From: Novipirellula artificiosorum
GTDB taxonomy: Bacteria > Planctomycetota > Planctomycetia > Pirellulales > Pirellulaceae
NCBI RefSeq assembly: GCF_007860135.1
Contig: NZ_SJPV01000020.1
Coordinates: 1 to 64,000 of the forward strand
DNA length: 64,000 nucleotides
Direction of reading: 5' to 3'
Shown: piece by piece, positions 57,402 to 64,000 of the stretch
Layout of the letters: each line of letters opens with the position of its first letter
Numbering within the stretch: the stretch's first letter is position 1
Made by a program: the position numbers and the translations under genes
Notes under the pieces: model-generated
The model's input: the letters and a program-made list of their open reading frames with translations, nothing else
Told to the model about the DNA's origin: nothing
The model's database searches: none

Positions 57402-57590
57402 GCGATGTTGGCTATTTGGTTTTGGGCAAGATGCTGAATGTCGAATTTCGAACAAGGAATCTTGCATGAGGAAGCACTGAAACCTACCAACAAACAAGAA
57501 GCCTTCTTTCGCCTCTGTGCGATGTTGATGGAGGCTTGGAGCCGGTATGATAGTACCTTCTTGCGTTTCGCTGCATTTCCTGAAAACCCG

Positions 57591-58292
57591 ATGGTAGATC
57601 GAATGCCCAACATTGAGAATTCCCGATTCGTCCAAAGACTGATTCGCTACTTTCTGGCGGGCGTCTTCGCTGTCTTGCCACTGGTCATCACTGTCTTGGC
57701 AGTCTCCTGGGTGATCAACTTGCTCGCTGGATTGATTGGGCCTGAAACGTTCTTGGGCGATTTGCTGAGCAAGCTTGGAGCCAGATTTGTCGACAATACG
57801 ACCGTTGCCTACATCGTCGGTTGGATCAGCGTCCTGGTGGCGATCTTCGCTCTGGGGTTCCTTGTTGAAACCGGCATGCGTCGATTGTTTAGCCAAATTG
57901 CCGAGGCATTCTTTCGACGCGTCCCCTTGGTGGGCAAAGTCTATGACGCCTCCAAACAAATCGTCGACATGCTTGATAAGCAGGGCGACGACAAATTGAA
58001 AGGGATGGGCGTCGTCTATTGCACGTTTGGTGAAAAGGGCGGCGCAGGTGTGCTGGCGTTATTACCAACGCCTGAAAAGAGCATGCTGAACGGACGAGAG
58101 CACTATGTGGTGTTGGTTCCGCAATCACCGGTTCCAATCGGTGGTGGTTTGCTGTTCGTGCCAGTCGAGTCGGTCAGTCACGTCGACATGTCCGTTGATG
58201 TGTTCATGTCGATCTATGTCTCGATGGGCGTCACGGTCCCCAAAATGATGCGTGACATCAACATTCGTAAAGCAATTGCAGGGGGAGCCTGA
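57591..58292 (+). CDS. DUF502 family membrane protein
   Basis: The product is about 233 residues from the ATG at 57591; an upstream start at 57438 would add 51 unconserved residues. Two hydrophobic helices (FLAGVFAVLPLVITVLAVSWVINLL and VAYIVGWISVLVAIFALGFLVE) are followed by RVPLVGKVYDASKQIVDML and a beta-rich end with HYVVLVPQSPVPIGGGLLFVPVESV. This pattern is that of the DUF502 family (pfam), whose function is unknown. The following gene starts 3 bp after the stop, with its GGGGGAG ribosome-binding site inside this gene. Confidence 0.85.
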   Translation: MVDRMPNIENSRFVQRLIRYFLAGVFAVLPLVITVLAVSWVINLLAGLIGPETFLGDLLSKLGARFVDNTTVAYIVGWISVLVAIFALGFLVETGMRRLFSQIAEAFFRRVPLVGKVYDASKQIVDMLDKQGDDKLKGMGVVYCTFGEKGGAGVLALLPTPEKSMLNGREHYVVLVPQSPVPIGGGLLFVPVESVSHVDMSVDVFMSIYVSMGVTVPKMMRDINIRKAIAGGA

Positions 58293-58294
58293 TT

Positions 58295-59587
58295 GTGGCT
58301 TGCGACAAGGTACCGTCCAGCATGCTTCGGACCGTGGCGATGGTTGTTTTCGCGTTGGTTGCCTCCAGTGCTTTCGCGATTGAAAACCACGATGGCAAGC
58401 CAAACTTTTGCATCGTCGGCGAGGAACGCGTCAAGGTGCTCCCTGGGCGAACGGCGAGCGACACGATTGCCCGATCCCGTTTCGCTCCGATGTGGCGGCC
58501 CGTTCCCAAATTTTTTCAAGCTACCGATGCAGAGTCCGCTCTGCCCGTTCCCTCCGCTACTTACGCAATGATCTGGCAACCGCAGTGGCAAGAGGAAATC
58601 GGGGTTTCCGCCGAGCAGAGAAAGACGCTGTTGGCCATCAATACCAGTGCTCTGGCCGAAGCGAGCGACCAGGCTGTCGGATTCAAGAAGCTTTCGCCGG
58701 AACAGCAGCAAGCAGAAGTGAAGTCATGGGCGGGAAAATCGGCGCCGTGGCGGCGGAAACTCGACAACAAGATTCGCGTCCAGATCGAGTCCGTGCTGAC
58801 TCCTCAACAACTTCAAACGCTCAGGGACTTCTCCTTTCCTCGGTACGCCGTCGGCAGCTTGTACGATGCTGAGACTCGCCGAGAGATTGACGTCTCCCCT
58901 CATCAGGAAGATCAGCTTCGCCGCATTGCTGAAGAGCGGCTGGCGCTGTTACAAGCAGTGTCGATCGATCAGGCCGGAAAGCAGTGGGGCATGTTGACAC
59001 CGGTGCAGCAGGCCTCGCTCCCAGAATTAGTGAAATGTCAAGGACCGACATCGGCCATACTTTCAATCGCCTGGGAGCTTGGCTTTGACCTAGACCGTCT
59101 TGTACCCGGCTACCCGATGCTTGCGGCAGCACCCGTGCGCGAGCATCTAGGACTGAGTGCCGCACAAGAGGAACAGTTGAATGCCATTACCGAGGAATCT
59201 GCTGCGCGAAGGGAAAACACGCGTCAAGAAAAATTGTCAGGGAAGGCAGCTACTTCTGACACCCTCTCGAAATGGGAGGCCACCGCGAAGCTGCAGGTGG
59301 AGGCCATTCTGACGCCGCGACAATTGGCGACGTTCAACGAGATCGAATTTCGCAGGAAGGCCGCTCTGGCGCTCGGGTATCCTGAGAAGAGGGAAAAAGT
59401 CGGCATGACCGAGCAACAGTTTGCCGCTTTCCAACGGCTCGACAAAGAAACCCACCAGCGACGATACCGCATCGACTGTGAGATGCTCGCCCGGGCGTTA
59501 GGGTCTCTCTCTCCTCGCCAGCAGGAACGGTTGCGAGAGAAGATTGACCGGAAATTCTACGGAAAAACGGTGACCGGCTCAGAGTAA
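58295..59587 (+). CDS. Exported helical protein with LTPxQ repeats
   Basis: The GTG at 58295 follows GGGGGAG in the end of the previous gene; an ATG at 58322 is an alternative. The export signal is VAMVVFALVASSAFA. The 430-residue chain contains repeated helical units with the LTPxQ/LSPxQ signature: LSPEQQQAEV, LTPQQLQTLRDF, LTPVQQASLPEL, LTPRQLATFNEI and LSPRQQERLREK. This is like the LTxxQ helices of Spy/CpxP periplasmic chaperones but spread over a longer protein. A role in protein quality control or metal binding is possible but not shown. I do not know a named family. Confidence 0.7.
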   Translation: MACDKVPSSMLRTVAMVVFALVASSAFAIENHDGKPNFCIVGEERVKVLPGRTASDTIARSRFAPMWRPVPKFFQATDAESALPVPSATYAMIWQPQWQEEIGVSAEQRKTLLAINTSALAEASDQAVGFKKLSPEQQQAEVKSWAGKSAPWRRKLDNKIRVQIESVLTPQQLQTLRDFSFPRYAVGSLYDAETRREIDVSPHQEDQLRRIAEERLALLQAVSIDQAGKQWGMLTPVQQASLPELVKCQGPTSAILSIAWELGFDLDRLVPGYPMLAAAPVREHLGLSAAQEEQLNAITEESAARRENTRQEKLSGKAATSDTLSKWEATAKLQVEAILTPRQLATFNEIEFRRKAALALGYPEKREKVGMTEQQFAAFQRLDKETHQRRYRIDCEMLARALGSLSPRQQERLREKIDRKFYGKTVTGSE

Positions 59588-59960
59588 GACGTTAGGTTTC
59601 TGAAGGGGTGATGCATTGACGGGCAAAGAGGATTTCAATAACGAAGCAACAAAGAAGCCAGAGCAGAATGTTTCGCCACTTCAGAAAAGCTCGCAGCTCG
59701 CGTCCAATCGGTACAATCCCTACCTCCGACACAAACGTTTATCTATTCGTGCCAAATTGAGTCGTCGTTAGGGGCGCAGTCAGCGTTTGTGGGTCGTAGG
59801 CCGATCCCTAAAAGGAATCACGATGCTGTGGTGATAGAGCACCATCGAAATGCGTTGGTGACTTAACCGATATCCCCGTCCACTGGCCAAGAGCCAGGAT
59901 GCACGCCGGTCGCGACAGATCAAGTCTGCCCAGACTGCACAATTGGCAGGAGGCCAAGCC
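59588..59960. other. Intergenic region upstream of porin gene, 373 bp
   Basis: The only notable frame is a 51-codon one from a TTG at 59616 to 59771, Lys/Asn/Arg rich, preceded at a distance by AAGGGG; I cannot support it as a gene. A strong AGGAGG ribosome-binding site lies 7 nt before the porin ATG at 59961. Confidence 0.4.
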
Positions 59961-61439
59961 ATGAAACTTAACTCGCTTTGTATCGTATTGTTCGCGATAC
60001 TCGGATTCCTGTTATTGCAGCCAGCCAATGCACAACTGGTCGACGTGGACGTCACGGATACGCTAAACCTGCTCGATCCTGGCAATGATCCGCCTGCCGC
60101 ATCGCAAATCCTGCCGGTCGGGCATTTTTTGCACGGTGGTATTGATACGGCTTGTTGTGACACACGCTGTGATATCGGATGCGACTCGGCGGCGATCCAA
60201 CCGTCATGCGATGCGATGGGCGGTTGCAGCTGTAGCGTGGGCAAACCGAAATGTGAATGCTGCAAATGCCGCGAAACGTTTTTTGGCGACATGGGGGGCT
60301 ATCGCAAGTGCTTTGCCGAGCACGGAATCATGTACAAAGGAACGTTCACCCAGTTCTATCAAGGCGTCAGCTCGGGGGGTGCCAACGAGACCTATCGATA
60401 TGGCTCAAAACTTGACTCGCACTACATCGCCGACACCGAGAAGTTAGGGTTGTGGGAAGGCGGCACGTTGATCATGCACGCAGAGTCCGCATACGGCCAA
60501 AATTCAATTCTGGATGCCGCGGCCATGGCGCCGGCCAACACCGCATTCATGACACCACGGATCAACGACTATCCCATGTGGGCGATCACTCACTTCCAGT
60601 ACGAGCATGAACTCGGTGAAGGCTACGCGGCGACGTTCGGAAGATTTAACTTTATCGATTTGTGGAGCGTCTTCTATCCCGGCTACGGCCAGGGACTGGA
60701 CGGATTTATGAACACGAGTTCGATGATTTTTCTCAACGTGGTCCCGACGTTGCCCATCATCTTTAACGGAGCCGGAATCATTAAGGCCGGCGAAAAGGGA
60801 GTCGAGGCCGCTCTGCTGGTCCTGGACCCTGAAAATATCCCATCGGTCTCCGGACTCGATGATGTCTTCGACAATGGATCGACGGTTCTGGGGGCTTATC
60901 GAGTCTTCACAGAATTCGGTGGCCTGTCGGGCTCGCATATGGCCGCTGGGACCTACGAGAATCGGACGCTCACCGACTATGACCGAAATGGTTGGTCGTT
61001 CCATCCTGTGACGGGAATCGCTCAGGGGCAAAAAACGGGCTCTTGGCTCGCTGCCTACGTGGGCCAACAGACTCTGTGGCAGGATCGCTGCGACAAACAG
61101 CGTCGTGTCTGGTTTACGACCACGATGGGATGGGCCGATCGCGAAACGAGCCCCTATGAGTGGATGGGCACCTATTCCATCGAGGCTATCGGATTGAATG
61201 CAAATCGCCCACATGACCGAATGGGAATCAGCTACTTCTACTCGGATGTCAGCGACGACCTTGAGAAGTTGGTACCGGCAGCGGTCGGACTTCAGGACCT
61301 GCAGGGCGGAGAGTTCTACTACAATGCCGAAATCAATCCTTGGTTCCATCTCACCGGAGACATTCAAGCGATCCAAACCGAAATCGCTTCCCAAGATACG
61401 GCCATCGTGTTGGGCGTCCGGGCGAAGATCACTTTGTAG
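59961..61439 (+). CDS. OprB-like carbohydrate-selective porin with Cys-rich N-terminal insert
   Basis: The product is about 492 residues from the ATG at 59961, which has AGGAGG 7 nt upstream; the signal peptide is LCIVLFAILGFLLLQPANA. The mature barrel resembles the OprB family: GDMGGYRKCFAEHGIMYKGTFTQFYQG, LGLWEGGTLIMHAESAYGQN, YGQGLDGFMNTSSMIF and the last strand DTAIVLGVRAKITL. Such porins take up sugars or other small solutes. Between signal and barrel lies an unusual stretch at about 62-105 with 11 cysteines (CCDTRCDIGC, GGCSCSVGKPKCECCKC). It could form disulfides or bind metal. Confidence 0.82.
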   Translation: MKLNSLCIVLFAILGFLLLQPANAQLVDVDVTDTLNLLDPGNDPPAASQILPVGHFLHGGIDTACCDTRCDIGCDSAAIQPSCDAMGGCSCSVGKPKCECCKCRETFFGDMGGYRKCFAEHGIMYKGTFTQFYQGVSSGGANETYRYGSKLDSHYIADTEKLGLWEGGTLIMHAESAYGQNSILDAAAMAPANTAFMTPRINDYPMWAITHFQYEHELGEGYAATFGRFNFIDLWSVFYPGYGQGLDGFMNTSSMIFLNVVPTLPIIFNGAGIIKAGEKGVEAALLVLDPENIPSVSGLDDVFDNGSTVLGAYRVFTEFGGLSGSHMAAGTYENRTLTDYDRNGWSFHPVTGIAQGQKTGSWLAAYVGQQTLWQDRCDKQRRVWFTTTMGWADRETSPYEWMGTYSIEAIGLNANRPHDRMGISYFYSDVSDDLEKLVPAAVGLQDLQGGEFYYNAEINPWFHLTGDIQAIQTEIASQDTAIVLGVRAKITL

Positions 61440-61842
61440 TGCGGGGCGCGTTGATTCGGCTCGAGATCGACTCGGCCTTACCCAGCGTGCTCGGAGGCCT
61501 CGCAGTTCTTAAGCATCGCGGGATCAATAACGAACGTAGTGGACGAGGCCACGAGTCCTGCAACACGGGACTCGTGGCCTCGTCCACTACCAAAGTCGTC
61601 ACTTGTTGTTCACGCGATGCTAAGTCGTTCTTTATCGAGGAGTTACGGTACCGTCACCTCTCCTTTGGGGAGGCCAGCGTTTTAACGCCGGGAGAGCCTA
61701 TCATCGATGCGGTCGTCGGCATGATCGCCTTCAAGAGATTCTTCTCAAATTGTTTGGCGGTTTTGAAAATCAATGGCAACTCATCTGGCGTAGCAGACTT
61801 TCACCTCGCTCGCTTCCCCCACAAATCCATTGGAGCTCTCTC
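61440..61842. other. Intergenic region with perfect palindrome, 403 bp
   Basis: This lies between the porin and the EF-hand gene. It holds the palindrome at 61536-61590, which may terminate porin transcription, and otherwise no recognisable gene. Confidence 0.5.
61536..61590. repeat. Perfect inverted repeat, 23-bp arms
   Basis: The left arm 61536-61558 and right arm 61568-61590 are exact reverse complements with a 9-base loop. The core is GTGGACGAGGCCACGAGTCC. I recall similar palindromes as common intergenic repeats in planctomycete genomes. It may act as a bidirectional terminator or be a member of a REP-like family. Confidence 0.8.
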
Positions 61843-62748
61843 ATGCGAAACCAACGTTTTTTCGTACTTGCATCCGCTTTGCTGATCGGCAGCCTTGCTA
61901 GCGTCGCCAATGCCCAGCCTGGTGGTGGCCGTGAGGGTGGCGGGCGGGGCGGCTTTGGACGTGATGGAGGGGGTCGCGGAGATGGACAGGAAGGTGAACG
62001 CGGTGGTCGCGGCGACATCATGCGGATGCTGCCCGTGATGGCGGCATTGGATTCCGATTCCGATGGCGTGATATCGGCGGATGAAATCAAAGCGTCAGCA
62101 ACCGCACTGAAGTCGTTGGACAAAAATAATGACGGAACGTTGACCGAGGACGAGCTTCGGCCACAGTTCGGTGGCCGCGGAGCAGGCCCCGAGGGCGGCA
62201 GCGGATCCTCGCAGGTGGTCGCTCGCATGATGGCGATGGACAAGGATGGGGATGGAAAGCTAAGCAATACAGAATTGACCGGTCGTATGCGTGCCATCCT
62301 GATCAAGGCAGACCAGGACAAGGACGGCTACGCCAGTAAGGAAGAATTGGAAACGATGGCTGCGGCGGATTCGGAAACCAACGAAAGAACTGGGGGTGAG
62401 CGAGATCGCGGGCAAGCAGCCAGTGGGCCGGAAGGTGGCCGTGGCTTCGGTGGTCGCGGCCCTGGACAAGGTGGCCCCGGACAAGGTGGCCCCGGACAAG
62501 GTGGCCCCGGACAAGGTGGCCCCGGACAAGGTGGCCCCGGACAAGGTGGCCCCGGACAAGGTGGCCCCGGACAAGGTGGCCCTGGCGGTTTTGCTGGACC
62601 GCCGAATCCGGAACAAATGCTCGGTCGCGCGTTTCAATATGATGCCGACAATGACGGCAAGCTCAGTAAGACAGAGCTAGCAAAGATGTTCTCCGAGATG
62701 GGGCAACGTCAAGGCGCTGGTGGTCCTGGAGGTCGCGGACCTCGCTAG
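61843..62748 (+). CDS. Secreted EF-hand calcium-binding protein with Gly-rich repeats
   Basis: The product is about 301 residues from the ATG at 61843; an upstream start at 61750 would place 31 extra residues before the signal peptide FFVLASALLIGSLASVANA. Five EF-hand loops are readable: DSDSDGVISADE, DKNNDGTLTEDE, DKDGDGKLSNTE, DQDKDGYASKEE and DADNDGKLSKTE. Gly/Arg-rich linkers precede them, and a run of GGPGQ repeats lies before the last hand. Proteins of this type are abundant in planctomycetes and probably bind calcium outside the cytoplasm; a cohesive or matrix role is speculation. Confidence 0.85.
   Translation: MRNQRFFVLASALLIGSLASVANAQPGGGREGGGRGGFGRDGGGRGDGQEGERGGRGDIMRMLPVMAALDSDSDGVISADEIKASATALKSLDKNNDGTLTEDELRPQFGGRGAGPEGGSGSSQVVARMMAMDKDGDGKLSNTELTGRMRAILIKADQDKDGYASKEELETMAAADSETNERTGGERDRGQAASGPEGGRGFGGRGPGQGGPGQGGPGQGGPGQGGPGQGGPGQGGPGQGGPGQGGPGGFAGPPNPEQMLGRAFQYDADNDGKLSKTELAKMFSEMGQRQGAGGPGGRGPR
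62461..62580 (+). repeat. In-frame 15-bp tandem repeat (GPGQG)
   Basis: Eight units of CCCGGACAAGGTGGC, the first with one change, encode Pro-Gly-Gln-Gly-Gly. High identity suggests recent slippage-driven expansion. Confidence 0.85.
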
Positions 62749-62769
62749 ACATCGGGCGCACCCCTTCGT

Positions 62770-62830
62770 TTAACCGTTGGCCGTTAAGGCATACCTCTTG
62801 CCCCAGGATATGCCCTCGGCTGACGGTTAA
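62770..62830. repeat. Intergenic palindrome after EF-hand gene
   Basis: TTAACCG (62770-62776) pairs with CGGTTAA (62824-62830), GCCG with CGGC, and inner GGCATA (62788-62793) with TATGCC (62809-62814), giving one long imperfect stem. A 14-base unit AAATAGGTTCTTGC is repeated in tandem directly after it. It is probably a terminator or REP-like element. Confidence 0.55.
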
Positions 62831-62908
62831 ATAGGTTCTTGCAAATAGGTTCTTGCCCTCCACGTTCTCCTTGCCTCTTGAAAACCGAAAACACACCACT
62901 GGGTCACG

Positions 62909-64000
62909 ATGTTCCTGCACCGCTGCTTGATTCCTACGTTTGTTGTCACAATCCTACTGCCGTTCGCATTCGCGAATGCAGAAGAATTTGATTTTCACCA
63001 TGAAGCCGTTTTGGGCACTTCGCTTCATCTGCGAATCGATGCGGATTCATCTGACGTTGCCGACCTTGCCGAAGCGAAGGTGCTTCGCGAGATTGATCGG
63101 CTCAGCCGAATCTACAGTACCTACGACGCTTCGAGTGAATTGAGGACATTGTTGAATTTGCCGGTCGGCTCGGCGATGCCTTTGTCCGACGAACTGTATG
63201 AAACGCTGAGGATGTGTGATGATTGGATCGTCGCCAGCAGAGGAGCGTTTAACCCGTCCGTTGAGGTGCTGTCGCGTGCTTGGCAGCAGGCGGAAGAGAC
63301 TGGCAGACCGATCGATGCTGCCGAACTCAGCACCATCACTCAATCTCTCGCCGGACCGCACTGGCAACTTGACTCTCAGAGCCACGGTGCCATTCGTCGA
63401 TCGGGGATGCCGTTATCACTCAACGCGATCGCCAAAGGCGTGATTCTGGATCAGATCGCTGAAACGCTTCTGACGAGCAACCCAACGATCCGCGGGGTGA
63501 TGCTAAACATCGGTGGCGATGTTCGTGTAGCAGGTGAGATTGCCGTGGAGATCGCGATTGCGGACCCTGAGCACGACGCGATCACATCACCCGCACTCGC
63601 TTCAATGCGACTCGCGAACGCGGCGGTTGCGACCAGCGGTTGTACGGAGCGGCACTTTGATATCGGTGGTGTTCGGTATTCGCATCTCATCGATCCCCGC
63701 AGCGGAGTACCGGTCACCGACACGGTCAGCTCAACCGTCATCGCAATGCAGGCGAGCACTGCAGATGTGTTGGCAACGATTTGCAGTGTGTTACCGATGT
63801 CCGATAGCATCAAGCTGGTCAACTCGCTTCCTGGCGTCGAATGTTTGTTGGTGTCGGCCGGCGGCTTGGTGGCAAAAAGTGCGGATTGGCCACAACAGGA
63901 ATCCGAGGGTGAGGAGAAAGACACGGCCAAGGCACAGCAAACGAGAGCGGAGCAAGCAGAGACGGTTCATGAAATGCGAATCCAGTTCGAGATCGGCAGT
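62909..64000 (+). CDS. apbE: ApbE-like FAD:protein FMN transferase, 3' end outside window
   Basis: The frame opens at ATG 62909 and stays open to the window end (364 codons visible). An export signal (IPTFVVTILLPFAFANA) precedes FHHEAVLGTSLHLRIDA, the usual ApbE beginning. Motifs follow in order: DEINRLSR-like REIDRLSRIYSTYDASSEL, the flavin-site LNAIAKGVILDQIAE, MLNIGGDVRVAG, VATSGCTERH and HLIDPRSGVPVTDTVSSTVI. ApbE moves FMN from FAD to a Thr of partner proteins in the periplasm. After the ApbE domain a Glu/Lys/Ala-rich linker leads to HEMRIQFEIGS, which may begin a DUF2271-type domain, a known fusion partner; the window ends too soon to be sure. Confidence 0.87.
   Translation, partial: MFLHRCLIPTFVVTILLPFAFANAEEFDFHHEAVLGTSLHLRIDADSSDVADLAEAKVLREIDRLSRIYSTYDASSELRTLLNLPVGSAMPLSDELYETLRMCDDWIVASRGAFNPSVEVLSRAWQQAEETGRPIDAAELSTITQSLAGPHWQLDSQSHGAIRRSGMPLSLNAIAKGVILDQIAETLLTSNPTIRGVMLNIGGDVRVAGEIAVEIAIADPEHDAITSPALASMRLANAAVATSGCTERHFDIGGVRYSHLIDPRSGVPVTDTVSSTVIAMQASTADVLATICSVLPMSDSIKLVNSLPGVECLLVSAGGLVAKSADWPQQESEGEEKDTAKAQQTRAEQAETVHEMRIQFEIGS

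Noticed and set aside
59616..59771. 51-codon frame starting with TTG
   Set aside because: It is short, uses a weak start, and has no conservation I can recognise. It is mentioned only because it has a purine-rich site upstream.

Overview
The window looks like a chromosomal segment of a marine-type planctomycete, probably Pirellulaceae or a close relative. The support is indirect: formylglycine-type sulfatases with the Cys-x-Pro-Ser-Arg signature, an ApbE-like protein, RND pumps with long insertions, EF-hand and low-complexity secreted proteins, and palindromic intergenic repeats. No rRNA, tRNA, CRISPR array or complete insertion sequence was recognised. Family calls come from reading motifs in translated sequence, not from a database search.

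Layout. (1) 1-3.3 kb: the end of a TPR protein, then a secretin-like exported protein on the minus strand. (2) 3.6-20.7 kb: a plus-strand block rich in sulfur and radical chemistry. It holds a CoA-disulfide-reductase/rhodanese fusion, a glycyl radical enzyme, a phosphofructokinase-like protein with destroyed kinase motifs, the radical-SAM activase, a cytosolic rhodanese, a membrane-anchored DUF4136-like protein and two tandem homologues of the sulfinate desulfinase DszB. A crotonase, a ferredoxin-nitroreductase, an exported rhodanese, a BASS-type transporter and a SulP anion transporter follow. (3) 21-25.9 kb: a tripartite RND pump. (4) 26-35 kb: a minus-strand chemosensory operon with the Wsp gene order (MCP, CheW, CheR-TPR, CheW, CheA-REC, CheB). 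Its last gene has a WspR-like receiver joined to a PP2C/SpoIIE phosphatase instead of a diguanylate cyclase. (5) 35-45 kb: outer-membrane protein, K+ channel, second RND system, a GxxExxY pseudogene and a cNMP-binding patatin. (6) 45-64 kb: secreted proteins, a GH63-like glucosidase flanked by zwf and glgX remnants, an intact sulfatase, a YiaW/YiaV-like pair, a chimeric broken sulfatase, a DUF502 protein, an OprB-like porin with a Cys-rich insert, an EF-hand protein and an ApbE-like protein cut by the window end.

How region 2 may work (inference). The two DszB-like proteins have no signal peptide and no ABC permease or ATPase beside them. They keep residues that align with the catalytic Cys, His and Arg of DszB, so they are better read as cytosolic C-S bond cleaving enzymes than as transport binding proteins. 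Together with the glycyl radical enzyme, three rhodanese domains, a CoA-linked disulfide/persulfide reductase, a crotonase and sulfate/anion transporters, this suggests a catabolic island for an organosulfur compound. The substrate is unknown. A bipartite 39-bp sequence occurs four times in the window. Three copies lie 74-98 bp upstream of plus-strand start codons, including the CoA-disulfide reductase and the first dszB-like gene, and could be a shared operator.
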